Shown: positions 10,831 to 25,100 of the stretch, piece after piece
How positions within the stretch are numbered: position 1 is the first letter of the stretch
How the letters are laid out: each line of letters opens with the position of its first letter
Source: Solea solea
Lineage: Eukaryota; Chordata; Actinopteri; Pleuronectiformes; Soleidae
Reading direction: 5' to 3'
Assembly: GCF_958295425.1 (NCBI RefSeq)
Contig: NC_081141.1
Coordinates: 14,913,204-14,977,203 of the forward strand
DNA length: 64,000 nucleotides
The notes under the pieces: model-generated
Database searches by the model: none
Seen by the model: only the letters and a program-made list of their open reading frames with translations
Told to the model about the DNA's origin: nothing
Translations under genes and position numbers: made by a program

Positions 10831-13800
10831 TGAAGTTTCATCTCCTTGATGCTCGCTGATGGGATGTGTTTCCTAAAAAATTCAGATTTTCTGAGACGGC
10901 CGTCGTGAACAAACTAGAACTGACCCCTTTGAAGCAGCGGATGTGAGCAATAAAGCTGTGTCAGATAAGACATGGACACTGATAGCGTGCGCTGCAGGTG
11001 TCCCGGTGTTGAATGTCAGTAGAGAAATTAAAAAAGAAAAGAAAAGAAAATACCAAGAAGGTGCTTGAAGGGCCTTTCTTTGGAGGCGTAGAGTTTGTCA
11101 GGTGAGCATATACATAAATACGATACATGTGATGATCTGGAAGTCATCTTGATAATCAGTCTTTGCCTCCGAGTCCACAAAAAGGTTTCTGTTAACATCA
11201 CATTTAGCGAACTCTGACAAATTGTGTTGTAACATTTCAGGAAACTGAGTCAAAGTGGAGAACTAAATGTATGTCACCAACATTGTTGGAACTATTTGTC
11301 CTCTGTCAGAGTATGCACCACTTAAATCATTCTCATTACAGCCTCAACACCCTTCATGCAACCTGTGCCTGCTGAGAATTGCTTCAGTATTTCCCTGCAT
11401 ACATGCCCTCACTTCCTCTTCTTACGGTTCTTTTATTTAAATCAGGAAGCTACCCCTTAGAGTGGTAAACGCAGAAACTGAGAACTAAAATTGAGAAGTA
11501 AAGCTTTAACTGATCCATCTAATTTAAGACTCTTTCAAACTCTCAGAAAGCTTCTGATGTAGGTGATTTTTTTTTTCTGATTTCTCATAATTCAAAAACA
11601 AACGCCTGAAACAGTAAAAAAAGGAAAAAAAAGAAAAAGGGAGCAAAACAGGGAAAATAGTAATATTATAATATTTTAAACACACCTGTGTTCTCTATCT
11701 TAATAATGCCTCAGAATACAATGCACAGGGGAGCAAATCAGCTGAAACAAATAACTCTCAAAGGGTAAAATATGTATGACACAATGGTGGTGAGGATGAG
11801 GAGTCAGCTCTTGGCTTTTGTTCTATGACAAATATTAATATTAAATCTTTTGGAAGTCAGTCCATAGTGACATTTGGTCCCATGCATATTGTGCATTTCC
11901 TCTTAATACTTACAGTAAAGAATACCTGTTTGGGCTGGAAGTGTCCTCCTGCATTCCCACCTCAGTTCATCACCTGATCCTGCCCCTCCCTTTACACACA
12001 CCTCCTGTACAGTCTCTCCTTCCCTCGTGAGGCACCACCTGTCACTTGTATCCTCCCCAGTGTATCATGAGTCACTTTGAAGCACCCATTTGGTCCATTG
12101 TTCTACTGCGTCTGTTTGCGTCGAACAATCCCCTGATATTGCATCCTGAATCCTGTAACCTGACCTCATACAAGATGAGACGCTGTGACACCGACCATGT
12201 ATATACAACATAATTAATGCTGTAATATATTACAGTCAATAAATGATGCAAAATCATTTGCTGCTATTGCAGTATAATTTCATGAAAGGCAAAAAATAAT
12301 AGTTGTCAGAGGGAAAATGTGTCATATACCCCCCCAGTATTGCCATTATTTCAGTACAGTGTTCATTTTGACTGGTATTACATTTACTAAAGTAAGCCCT
12401 GATGGAAACAAAGGAGGGTGTGGACAGAGTTCTGCAAGTAGCAATTAGGCTTTGTCGAAACTTTTAGAAATGCCGCTTTTATTTTGCAAAGAAACTGTAA
12501 TGGAAACACAACTACACTCAAATAATGCAGTTGGGAATCAAACTACTTCTGCATGTCTACCTTCAGTCGGACTGGAGTCAGAGTCAGTCTGTTCTTGGCA
12601 CCTTATACACACACACACACGCGTGCGCGCACACACACACACACACACCACAGTTCTCACCCCCAACTCAAACCCAGATTGTATGCTAACCCTAACCCTT
12701 ACCCTACCCTACTTGAAGAATTGAATGTTTTAAAATGAATGGATGGTGGGAAGACTGAAAGTGGGACTCAACAATAACAACTAGCCATCAGCTAAACCAG
12801 GAAACTGCCTAATACCTAATGTAGTAGACACAGGAACACTACAGTCAATAAATCAATGGGCTGCCAGTGACAAGGACACAACCATAGCTCCACTTAACTG
12901 TGCAACATTGAACACGTTCAGTCATACAACGCAATATACCTGCAACCTTTATTCACTATCTCACCTCAGGTGACACAAATGCATGTTTATTACCTGTTGA
13001 CCTAATGTCCAGAATGACCTGAAAAGTTTATTGCCAATCCAGCAGTTTTTACGACTTTATTGGCGTCTCCGGTTTCTTTGCCCCCTCCTTCTTTTGCGGT
13101 TACTTCCTTTCAAGGATTTTCCTTCATAACTCCCCCCCCGAGATACTGGTTGATTGTTTATCGGTGACATGGGGTAAAGAAAATCAAATCTTCTGGAATT
13201 AAATCATGATTGTTCAACATTAGTGAGTGTAACCGGAGGCCTGGATCCATGTTTGTAACAGTGTCACAGCGTTGCAGGAATCTTTTCTGTCCATTCAGAC
13301 TGTTCAGCATTGTCTGCAGGCACCGTATAACCATTGTTGTCTGTCAATGTGTTGACAGACAACACTCCTCGACAAAACCTGGTTTCCATAGCAACCATAT
13401 CAGCAACAATGCTTTTTACCAGTCAAGAAACAATAAAGACAAGTTCGTATACAAAACCTAGAAAAATTGGGCAATTCCCAAAAGTACACACATAATTAGT
13501 AGTAATGTTAAGTAACGTGTGTTAATTCTACACTCCCAGGGGCCATGTTAAACACATACAATGTACACAGTGGAACAAATATGGCAGATGTTATATGACA
13601 GAGGGAAAGTTTCAAAATAATGAATAGTGCAGCACCTGGAGGCAATAGTATGAACAAATAAAGAATGATGAATAACACAAAAATGTCAATGTGATGACAA
13701 ATATTCAAATATTCAGCAGGATTGTTTTTACATTTTTAAAAACGGAGAGAAATGGAGACAGACAGTCAGACAGACAGACAGACAGAGTGATGGATTTCAG

Positions 13801-14059
13801 TCCATCTTTCAGATCGGTGAACACGTCCAAAAACACGCTCGCTGTGACAACCTCAGTACTCCTGGCAACTCGAGTCTGCAGCAAAAGTCTTAGTGCTGTG
13901 TGACTTTCTCAGAACATTTTCTTTCCACTCGAATAAGTTTCTTCTCTAGAAGAATCTTTATATCACAGGTGTGCAATTGCTGTGTCATATCACGGAATTA
14001 AAGTCAGCACTCTGTACTGTAACGGTAACAACTGTGTTTGTGGTAAGATGCCTTGCTCG
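10831..14059. other. Non-coding, few repeats
   Basis: Apart from the CA/CG repeat at 12607 and a CAGA run near 13765, I see no exon, RNA gene or family repeat. Short CTAACCC-type runs near 12690 are too brief to be telomeric. Confidence 0.5.
12607..12648. repeat. CA/CG dinucleotide repeat
   Basis: Alternating CA run with an internal GCGTGCGCGC block; purine-pyrimidine alternation throughout. Confidence 0.85.
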
Positions 14060-14405
14060 GGATGCTGTGCCAATCTCAGCTGACATAGGGCGATAGGCGG
14101 GGACAGGACAGTTCATCCAGTCCATCGCAGGGTCACACATAGAGACAAACAACCATTCACTCTCATATTCACACCTATGACAAATTTAGAGTGATTTACC
14201 TAATTTACCTGATCCCCATATTGCATGTTTTTGGACTGTGGGAGGAAACCGGAGAACCCGGAGAAAACCCACGCACACACACACACGGGGAGAACATGCA
14301 AACTCCATGCAGAAAGGCCCTTATTCCAACCGGGGCTCAAACCTGGGTGTTCTTGCTGCAAAGGCAAGAGTGCTAACCACTACACCAACCGTGTGGCCCT
14401 CAGCT
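14060..14405 (+). repeat. L2-like LINE 3' fragment
   Basis: Carries the common teleost block TTTTTGGACTGTGGGAGGAA, GGAGAAAACCCACGCACACA, GGGGAGAACATGCAAACTCC and ends CTAACCACTACACCAACCG. It resembles the 3' portion of L2/Maui-type LINEs. No reverse transcriptase reading frame is present. It is polymorphic-looking because of an internal CA run. Confidence 0.5.
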
Positions 14406-14639
14406 GTAGACATACGACAGATAATAACGAGAGGGACAGATCAGGGATGACGTGCAACAAAAGTCCCTGGTCTGGGCTGTGAAATACGAGTGTGAATGGG
14501 CAGGCACACATTCACTTACACCCAGGTTAATGCAGGGTACCACACAGTTTCTGACAACATCGTTACCATCCTGAGCTTGTGGGAGACTCTAACAAGAGTC
14601 TAAGAAGATTTAAATGTTGCTTTTAAGCAGTTTCAAATT

Positions 14640-14840
14640 TCCATCCATCCATTGTCTACAGCTTTATCCTCCACATGAGGGTCGTGGTGCTGCTGAAGCC
14701 GATCCGGGCTGAAGTAGGGGGTCACCATGTGATGGACACTAGGAATACTCACACCTACAGGGTATTTAGAACGTCCCGACAAACACAAGGGGATAACACG
14801 CGAGGAGCCACGTGCACCTGTGGCCCCGATTTGAATTTGA
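14640..14840 (+). repeat. L2-like fragment (5' block of the same family)
   Basis: Begins CCATCCATCCATTGTCTACA and TCCACATGAGGGTCGTGG, the block that precedes the GGACTGTGGGAGGAAAC block in other copies. Truncated. Confidence 0.45.
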
Positions 14841-17800
14841 ATGACATAAATTTCACTCATTTCAAAAGCAGAACAAATGTTTCCATGGTTACCAGCTGTA
14901 GATAAATGACATGGTTTATATTATATTACTGGTTTGTAAAGATAAATTACAAATTTGGGAACTGGAACTGATGTGACTTTCGACATAATGTGCATTCGAA
15001 CAAAACCATTTCCTTTTTTTTTTTGCTCTTCAAGCTGTCGCTAATAACCTGTTTGGACATATTTTTCATTTGAAACGCACCACATTATTCCAACATAACT
15101 CCTGATGGTCTTATCCTGGATTTCCTATCCCCCTTTTCTCCTTCTCCATTGTTTGTTTTGTGTCTCCCCAGGAAGTCATGAGGAAGTTGTGAGGGGAAAA
15201 GGATGTCGGAGCCACTCGGCTGTGCTTTGACAATAGGACTATATGACTATAGGAAGGATGCTTTATGCAAACCTGAAGCAACTGCACAGTGTCCGTCTCT
15301 GGTCACTGCAACAGCTTTTAAATATATGTCAAGTCCTTCCTTTAACCAGACACAGACAGGTTGTGTGTTCACCGTGTAATTACAATTAAGGGCCTCTCCT
15401 GCTCTCCTCACTCGCTCAAAGTGCTGGTATTAGTGTGAATTAAGTCTTTGTATATCAGCATCATGAGGATGTAGTTGCACATAATAGTGCACGGAGCAAC
15501 AAGCAGCGATTCAACACCTGACATTGAAATCCCACACCCTCCAATTACATTTAAAAAGGACTCGGAGAGCTTTATATGCTGAGTTGCACCTGGATTTGTG
15601 TTTAACTTAGCCTGACTTGGTGCGATCAGGTGTGAATGTTTAAAGAAGCTTGCAAATGATGTAAATGTGAAGCATGTTATTCCAGTTAATACTCATCTGC
15701 AGCTGCCTGCTGAAGGTTTATTGTCTTTTAGCCTCAGGTCATTTTCATTATCTCAATGTACTTCTGCATGTATCGCAAAAGAAGCGAGCGGAAACCCATT
15801 TACATGTAGAGCACAGATGACGCTCTGTGAACACCTTAGTTGTGGTTTGGTTGTGGTTTGGTGTCATCCTGTTTTCCATTCTTCTCACGCACGCTGTCAT
15901 TTCCTGGGGCTGTCGCTGGTGAGATCAGCTGTTCATCTGATGATCTCTTCTGTCCAATCGCGTCGCAGCACACCGTCCCTGTTAACCTGTCCTCTCACTG
16001 CTGTCTATTCATAATCTCTCTGATGTGTACATGTCTACGTCTCCATCCCTGCTTGGTGTTTACACTATCATCACGTTCATCCGTCTTCATCCTCCAAATC
16101 ATCATCAGCAGTGTCTGGACTCTGGCCAGATCCCTTCCATTTCAAATTCTCCCCGCTGAGTCCATGTACCAAAGGCGCTGTGAAGGTTTTATAGTCAAAT
16201 AATTATCATTTTTAATTTACTTTAAATAAAGATAAATACAATGTTTTTATTTTGAGAGGTGGTGGTTTTTAGGTCTACAATGGAGACTGGTGTCTGACTG
16301 TAAAGGTTGATTAGAATTTAAATATTTGACATTTTGTTCACGGAGAAATCGTAGGATGAGCACCTAAAGACTCAAACAGTGAACGCTGTGTTAACTTTTT
16401 AATATTTATTTTATCATCTTCCACCGAGCTGTGTCCACTGTGTGTGTGTGTGTGTGTGTGTGCAGATGAGGACAGCTGCAGGTTCATGTGTTGTCCAGCT
16501 GTCTTGCGAAAGCCTGCGAGCTCAGTCTGTGCTTCCTTTGGCCGACATTAAATTCTCCTGAAGCTCCTCTTACATTCACAACCAGAATACGAAAAATAAA
16601 AAATTCCCATGTTTGATTTAGCCTTTTATGCGGAAGTTAGAATTAAGCAACAGGATTCGTGTGATCGTAGATAGATTTACAATGACACATGATCACACCC
16701 AGTTTTGATATTTTGGAAATTACAGTAATGGCTAAGATCATGTCCGTTTTACTGAAAACTATACGGTAAAAAAAGGAATTTAAATGTAGTTGATACCGAG
16801 TGATACCTAGCATCTTTTCAGGCTGACATCAGTGACTTTTCATTGACAGTAGTTGGTAAAACTTAGAGATGGCCGTGAGGTTAGAGGTCACATTTTAAAA
16901 AAGAAAAGAAAACAGAAAAATGATTTTTGAACATTTTCCACAGGTCATAGCTGTACTATGTATAGTTTGCTATTTTCTTCTTTAAGTGGGTCATCACTCC
17001 TCTCTGTGTGTGTGTTTTTTTCTCGAGTGCCCGAGTTGGATTTGATACAAAGTCCCTTTGTTTGGCCAGTCATGCCTTCAATGGTTAACATTCAAAGAAA
17101 CCATAGGGTCACAGTCTATGGATTAGGGTCAGTTTAAAGGTTTGGTGCAAGAGAGTGAGAAAAGGGTTGGATATGGCATCGGGGGTTGGCTCCACGACAT
17201 AGTTTGAAATGTTTAAATGCCTACAAACTACAAAATTATAGTTGAAGCTCAGACTTTGTGAGGTTGCTTTCTGTGGCATTCCTGATTACAGTGGCCCGTT
17301 TAACATGTATGCGCCTGCATGGTGTGACAGAGAAGGAATGTATGGTAATGTGACACATATACCATATCTTTGATCCTCAATTGAAAACATTTACGGATTA
17401 ATCGTGTTTTCTTGTGAAGAGCGCGTCAACATCCCGCAGGAATTGTCTGACGATGACTAAAACAAACGTGTCATTGTTCCCTGTGGATTTGCCGTGATCA
17501 GAAATTCGCAGATCAATGCCCACACATGCCGCTGATTTGAATGGCATGTCTTTGTGGTGAATGTCAGTTTTCAGCCGCACCGACGGATACACGCATGTAT
17601 GGAAAGCTCAGTGTCACTGAACTGGAGTAACCCTCTTTTAAGGTGAGGCCATACCACCCAGCCAATCACAATAGGCCTAGAATCAGGCACACTGCCTGAG
17701 CCAATCAACACGTTTGTGCTTTCCCCCCCCACCCCCCACCCCTTTTCCGTGGTCTCTCTTTTCGTTTCCCCGGCTCCTTTTCATTCTTTCTTTAATACTA

Positions 17801-18544
17801 TGTCATGATGAACACCCAACAGCTACAGGAAGAGGTGGTTACCATTTGTTTGTGTGCACTAGTCAGTCAGTTTTTGGTCCTTGTATTGCGTGTCTGCCAC
17901 GCCATTGTGTGCTGCTCATTCATTCACAAAATACACAGTCCCAAGGGAAATCTCTCACCCCCCCCAAATCCATTCTGCTCATGAGTACGTGTCTGTGTTT
18001 GCACTAAAGAGAAGCGCTTCCCATTCATAGCGACCTTTATCCCCCCGTCCTCTTCACAGAGGTTGCAGTCAGGTGCAGAGACGTGTGTGATTATGTTCGT
18101 ATGTGTACGTGCGCTCAGGTATTTGTGCAGATGTCCCGTCGTGAGCGTAATTTGAGGTGGGAACGGCATCATCTGTCTTCAGGGATTGCATAAGCTATGA
18201 CAAGTCGGAACATGGCTGTTTCTATCTCTTACCCAACTGATTCCCACAGAATACCATTACATACAGTCGAGCAGAGGGGTCATGTTTCATACATCGGGAG
18301 CATAGGAAGGTTGAAAGGCGAGCTCTTCATAACAAGTCTGTTTGGTTTTGAGGAGATTTTTGCAGGAAAGTAACACAAAACTGCTTCACGAGGAAATCTT
18401 TGAATTTCGGGGAAATGTTAGTGATGGGAAGAGGAATGAAAAGGTCAAAATATTTGCCAGGAGTCATTTAAATCACTGCGACACCTGTTCCTTCCTAGAG
18501 TTTGATCTGTTTTTTTATGTTTTCAACTGTACAGTGACCTTGGG
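14841..18544. other. Non-coding, nothing recognised
   Basis: Scattered short frames only, including overlapping 115- and 120-codon frames at 15667-16202 without recognisable motifs or splice structure. A TG run is at 16439 and C-rich runs are near 17725 and 17960. Confidence 0.5.
16439..16462. repeat. (TG)n microsatellite
   Basis: Twelve TG units; similar short CA/TG runs occur at about 5630, 30408, 36085, 61079, 62901 and 63467. Confidence 0.9.
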
Positions 18545-18572
18545 TTTCGTGAAAGGCGCTTTATAAATCTAA

Positions 18573-18629
<57 letters not shown>

Positions 18630-18632
18630 AAT
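18545..18632. repeat. (TTA)n microsatellite with SINE-like tail
   Basis: About 19 TTA units follow GTGAAAGGCGCTTTATAAAT, which resembles the 3' end of a tRNA-derived SINE. The TTA run may have grown from the SINE tail. Confidence 0.7.
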
Positions 18633-18769
18633 AAAAGAGACGCTGCATATGAAGAGTTGACAGAGACAACAATAAAATGACAAGTTGGAGAAATGGAATG
18701 GTTTAATTAAATATACCGTGTATGTCGCCAAAGCAAGTTAATAATAGTCCAATTACTCTTGCATGTATA

Positions 18770-18990
18770 CGCTGAGTCAGACTGGAGTCGGACCGCAGTC
18801 GGATTTGATGGACGATCCATCTTTGTTTTTCTGTGACGTAAAAGTCAACAGGAAACTGATTTAACATGCACTAGCTTATAATAGATATAGAGATAGAGCG
18901 CCACCTACGGAGGCGGAGTCAGATGTACACTGCCAATACATTTTCTTCTCCTTGGCAAGTTGTCCGATTGCCTGTCTTAGGACTACGGCC
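18770..18990 (+). repeat. Paralogous copy of the GTCGGACT-type element
   Basis: Shares with 21770-22156 the order GACTGGAGTC, TCTGTGACGTAAA, GGAAACTGAT, then CCTACGGAGGCGGAGTCAG and CTTGTCTTAG-like ends, in the same orientation. It lacks the left terminal block. Confidence 0.55.
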
Positions 18991-21649
18991 TTAGCTCGAT
19001 TAAACTGTTTGACATCGAGAAATCTGAGCTGAAATTACAACTCCACGTTGTGTATTTGCACGACATCCAAAATATTCACTTGTGACTTAAATGAAATTAG
19101 TGGTTATGCGAGTATATTCCTTTTATGTGCAGACTGGAGTTGGTATTGTCATGCACACTTGGTTACAGACACTTGAGCCACTGTCAGGGTCGTGACTGAA
19201 TAACATCAACAGCAATTTATTAACGATACCAACTCGTTTAGCTCTGTTTTTGGTCTCCGTTGGAAAAATTCTCAGGCTTCAGGATACAAAAAGCTTTTAG
19301 TCTGCAGAAAGAGCAACAAGAACGCAATATAGTGATGCTATAGTGAGTCCTTTTACTGGCAAAAAAAAAGTATTGCATCAGTTCATGGGTGTAGTTCTCT
19401 TTAAGTCTGAGTTGTCTTTCCCAGCACCATGAATCTATCCAAAAGTTTGAGTCCATATAGTACCAAAACTATGAATATAATGAAGATGATAAACTCCATA
19501 AAGCTGGCAATTTTCACGTCACATGTTGTCATTTTCATCAAATTTTGGGCACGGATTCATGCGTCTCTAAATAAACAACTTCAGAAATTCAATTTGTTAA
19601 CTCTGTTTGATCCATGGAGCCAAGAAGTATTGCTTGAAGACAGAATATGGAGTTCCCATGGTTATAAGCCAAACTCTATTACCTGACAGGGGTGTGTCTC
19701 ACTGTGCTCACACCGATGACTCATTCTGGAAGGCCGCAACACAGGGTGGAACATATTTTCATATTCAGAACGCTAAGCCCACAATAAAACATTTGAAACT
19801 AATACATACTGTATGAAGTGTGGAACCTTAACTATGATGTCAAACATGTTTTTAATAGCAGGTTCTCAGCTCACCAAATGTAATACTGCAGTTGTTAAAT
19901 ACGCTCAAAAACTTTCTATTATGTTCTACGAACTAAATTAATCAAGCAAAAAAATTAATGAAATTAGTTTTCATCCATTTAAACTGAAAGTCCAAAACAG
20001 TATGCAAATGGCTGTATGGGTAAATTAAATTAAAATATCCCAAACAGTAAGAGGATATACAAGCACACAGATAATGGAAACTCATTTTTATGATGCTTAT
20101 TTAGAGTGTTTATGTGAGGAAAAATAAAATCATTATCATAGGTTTATATTTATCTGATATTTTTTTTTATTGTCTTGTGAGTGGGTATGATCGAAGTTTT
20201 CCAAAAATGTTTTCTACAGCAAATGCACCTCCAGTAATTGTTTAAAGGAAAGTGCAAAGTGTTATTGAATTCTTATTGTAGGTCACCACATGTAGAGGAT
20301 ATAAATTTGTGATGAGTGTATGACCTCTGAGCAACTATGACTGCACCTTTTTCGCCGTCTTTGATACAGGCTGCGGGTATTAAGAGATTAAACACTAAAT
20401 CCTCCTTCCACACTACTGTAGCCCTGATGAAAAGTGAAGTTCCCTTTGAGGAAGGATCTGTCTGCTGCTGCCGCCGCCGCTGCTGCTGCTGCTGCTGCTG
20501 CTGCTGCACTCTATAGACAATCCACAGTGGTTGATCTACTGTAAGAAAATCATATAAATCAAACAATATGACTTCAAAGTCAAACTCATTTCATGGATTA
20601 CTGTCAAAGAAAAAGACCTGAATTTGCAGGGTAATGTTTGTGCTCTCATAACACATCGGTCAGTGTGTTATTGAAACAAATTCAGCCGAGGAACACGCAG
20701 GTTAGACTGTGATTGCAGTCAAAACAGCCTCATGTAAGCAGTAAACTGGCCACATACTGAGCAGATAATCAAAGAAGTGACTGGTTTTGAATGGTATGTG
20801 CCTTGAGTTTCATGGTAATTTAAAAATGTGAGTGTGGAAAAACCAACAGTTAGAGAGTTGATAATGATTAAACGTACATCCACACCCACGGAGGCAAGTC
20901 AAAGTCAAAGTCATATCAGTTCTACATGAAGTCACACCCACTTCCCATAATGTTACGGAAGATACTAACTAAAATGTATCTTAAAGGCCGGGCAGAGAAA
21001 AAAAATGAATGCGTAAGAATATTAAAATCATGTCAACACAGTGACGGTATATAAATGTATATACATAAAAGGTGTAGCTACATCATGTGTTAATTAACAG
21101 TGTGTGACGATTTGCCAAAAAACATAAGCGGATTTCAAACAGTTTAATGTGAGAAATCAGTGAGTATAGTTAGAAATTCACCACGGACAAAGACCAGCAT
21201 GTATTCTTTCGTGACACGTGACAATTACATAAATCCCTTTCTCAGCAGATTATGTTTTTTCCCCCGACTTCCTTTCTTTCTTTCTTTCTTTCTGCCTTTC
21301 TCTTCTGTTAGAAGGGCATTTCTTTGCATTCCTCATTCATGTCTGACTTGTTCCCATGAGAAAGTGTCAGCCTACATTTCTGAAACCATGAAACAGCCAC
21401 AGAAGAAATGACAATGCTCTGACGAACAGCGTCAAAGGCTGTTTGTCTGTGTGGGTCTGTGCTGTAGCCGACTGGGGTTCAATCCAATACTTTCCCTTGA
21501 AGAGTGAAGTTCTCTGTGGCTCTGTGGGAAAGCTTCTGTTTTCGTGTTCTTGAAGATCGATTACAGACTTTAAAATTACAACTTCTGATTTTTTTGTGCA
21601 TTTGGTATTAGGATTATAAAGTGCCATGCATGTTGAAAGTCCGATTTCA
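18991..21649. other. Non-coding apart from CTG repeat
   Basis: AT-rich sequence with no recognisable exon. Holds the CTG/CCG repeat at 20460 and a TTTC run near 21275. Confidence 0.5.
20460..20507. repeat. (CTG)n / (CCG)n microsatellite
   Basis: Imperfect CTG run interrupted by CCG units and followed by a perfect CTG stretch. Confidence 0.9.
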
Positions 21650-22156
21650 GTCGGACTAAGACAATCATTCAGTTTTCTTAATGTCATATAAACACGTCAG
21701 TCCGACTTAAATCATGCTAGTCTTAGTCGGACTTGCATTCCTGGATAATGCAATTCATAGTCTGATTACTCCTATATGTATAAGCTTAGTTGGACTGGAG
21801 TCAGACTCCCTGGTCTTTGACCTGAAAGTAGAAGGAGACGACGACGACGTATAAACTGCAGTACTGCTGCTGGAAATCAAACGCGGGTGACGTCTTTCTT
21901 CTGACAACACAGCAACCAGGACTCGATCTCATTTGTGTCATGATTAACATGTACAGCAGGTACAAAAACATACACAGCACTATCCATCTCCCCGTCTACC
22001 TCATCCTTCGCTGTTTGCTTTTCTCTGACGTAAAGGTCAAACGGGAAACTGATCCAATACGCACTAGTCTATAGAGAGATGCAACGCTACCTACGGAGGC
22101 GGAGTCAGGCGCACGGCCAATAAAACAAGTGGTCCAATTGCTTGTCTTAGTCAGAC
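21650..22156. mobile_element. Inverted-repeat element with GTCGGACT ends (507 bp)
   Basis: GTCGGACTAAGACAA at 21650-21664 pairs with TTGTCTTAGTCAGAC at 22142-22156 with one mismatch. Several further internal AGTCGGACT and AGTCCGACT motifs are present. No transposase ORF. A related, shorter copy lies at 18770-18990. Confidence 0.55.
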
Positions 22157-25100
22157 TACGCTAAAAATGAATGACATTGGCTGAAATGTTTGCAAATAAG
22201 AATCGTACGGAAATAATTGCCATTAGTGATTTTATTTGTATTGGTTTATGCATTGGGTTTATATGGGTGGTGCCGTTCTATTCTTATTCTAAGGCTAAAA
22301 AAAAACAACTTATTTTTTTATTTTAAAGCTATTATACACACATACTTATATTCAATTTCTGCCCTACTATATACTTAAAATGAGCTGCATAATTATACCT
22401 GATAGAAAACAACAGAGAACAGTAAAGACCAGTAAACAATTCAGTCACTACATTTAGTTCTTCTGAGTGCTGTTAAAGTTACAGGCACACAAACATCATG
22501 TTGTCATATTTACCTTTATCTTGAACACATTGTGGACGGGTTTGTCACCGAGTAACCGAATCAGTGAGGTCATCTAATATTGACTCTGAACAGTGACGCA
22601 CGTCACTGTGCGGTCAGCTATCTTTAAACCAAAACTATGCTGTTCAATTTAAGGCCCACTCCTCTGGCTACACTTGACTGTCACACACAAACACACAAAC
22701 ACTGGGAATAAACAAGACTTACTAGTTAATTAATAGTTCAACATTATAAGCAATAAATTAGCTTTTATATTATTCTAATCTGGTTTAAAAGAAGATATTT
22801 TCATAAATCCTGGACGTATAGGAAAATAGCCCGGCTCTCTCTCAGGTTCACAAACACGATCATAAACCTACAATCTAAATATGAAATGTAAATGTAACAT
22901 AGTTGGTGCCTTTTTACAAATACTAGTAAGCACATTTTTGAACTTTGAAGAGAACAAGCCAGGTTCCTGTCTCATAGCTTTTAGCTTTATTCTTTCCTAA
23001 AATGTTTAAAATAACAAAATACTACTAATACTACTGTATTCTTGGTTACGGTATATACAGTTTTGTATTTATATTGATTTATGTTGCTTTTTCAGTTGCA
23101 CATAATTGCATATTAAGTTTATTATATCTTCTTATAGGCTATTAAATATAATAGTTATGTGACTTGCATATTATATAGAACACACATAGAAATATCTAAC
23201 GTATCGATTAGTAAACTGATATATACCTACTGTATGTGTATATAAATTATATGGGTGATTATTTTAATGTGTATTTATGTTTTATTTACAACCCTCATGT
23301 TTGTGTCGTCAGGTGGGAGAGATTGCGGCGATGGAGTGTGTGTCTGTATGTGTGTGTTGTGCGATGCACGTGTCGTGTGACTAAAAGTAGAACGTTGGAA
23401 CTGTCCTGCCATGTCGGTATTAACTCTGTAACCTGCGCATCACCCACAGCTCCAAGAACACTACCCATCAAGATTCAGAGTTACTCTTTACTCCTCACTT
23501 TTTAAGTACATTTTATATCAGAAAATAACTTTTCACACTTACAGTAAGTTTCATATACTTATACTATTATAAGTAATATTATAAAAAGTGACTTCAACTT
23601 CTACCAAAATAATTTTCTGGTAAGATACTTGTACTTTTACACAAGACTGTCTAAACGAGGACCACAAACTGAAGTGACATACAGTAGATCAGATTGGAAA
23701 ATTGGGGCTGGTGATCAGATTTCTGTGTTGTGATGAGATTCAAGTTACTTTAACTGAAAAAAAGGACATTTCCAGTCATTTCAGCCTGGTAATGGCAGTG
23801 TAGCCTATGTGAAAGAAGAAAAACATGGTTGAAAAACAAATCAGTTGGAAGTCCTCAACCGAGCTTTGCACGTGAACGCCATCAGGTATCAGAGAGCCTC
23901 CGCTTATGGAAACTGAAAATGATCAAACTTAAGTGTTATTCAGTCACAGCCAGTAATATTTTTATAGAAGAAAAAAAAAATCCCAGAGCGAAAGTGATGA
24001 GAACTGATTCGGAGTCTGGCTCACAGCTGACCGGGTCATCTGGGTTTCCATCACTGGCTCACTTGTCTCTCCAGTTGTGCATTCGTTGGCACTCTCTGGT
24101 CGGAGTGTGATCATTGCTTAATATGGTGTGATACAGTGACTTCCTGCCGAGGGGTGGATCGAGACAGAGAGCAGCAAAGAGTGGGGCAGCTCCGCTAGGC
24201 AAAGGTCCAGCTGGAGCTTTACGATGGAACAACAGCCCCCAGCCTCACTTGACCTCTAACCCTTTTTGTTTGAGAAATGAGCTTTGAATTCAAGAAATAA
24301 AGCTCTTTTATTGGTGTCGTGAGAACTTATCCAAAACCTCCAAGCTAAAACTTTGACTCATTCCCTGAAATGAATACACAACTGTCACACCGAGTTATCA
24401 CGAACAGTGATGCTAACTATTCAGTGAAACACTTAACCGTTTAACACCGAGCATATCGCAGACGACACGTTTGCACAAGCCCACTTTACATTCCCATAAT
24501 TACATGACGGTTTGTGCTATTGGAAAAATTCCAATGATTTCTGAAAGTTAAGAAGTTGCACTTGCCAACATGTGGTTATTATAGTAATTCCACTCGCAGG
24601 AAGCTGGCGATTCAGCATCTTTGACACCAGAGAGGGGAGAGTTGGAAAAAAACCTGGACATAGTTTCCATTTTGTGCCCTGTTTTTGGACAAAATTGAGA
24701 CAAAAACTATGAGTCTTTGTCTCAATTTTCTCAGATGGGAAAATATTTAAGAAAATCTGTTTACGTTAAAATGGGGAAGAAATGTGATTTAAAGGATTCT
24801 GAACATGGCACGGATGTTTCAGAAACTTGACACAACCATCAGAGTTTACAGAGAATGGTCCAAGAAAGTGAAATAAATAAGCAGTAGTTTGGGTCTCTGT
24901 GTGAAAAAGTCTTGATGTCAGAGATCAGAGGGGAATTAAAGATCTGGTTCAAAGGACACAGTAACTCAAACAACCACTCGATACAACCAAGTGATGCAGA
25001 AGACCATCTCTGATGCTGGAAAAGATGGGCTGTAGCAACAGAAGACCACACAGGCCACTTTATTAGGTACACTCAATGCCTTAAGAATTGGCCAGTGAGT

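Noticed and set aside
12690..12712. Telomere-like CTAACCC runs, also near 30915, 31240 and 39423
   Set aside because: Only two or three imperfect units each, embedded in dispersed repeats; too short for interstitial telomeric arrays.
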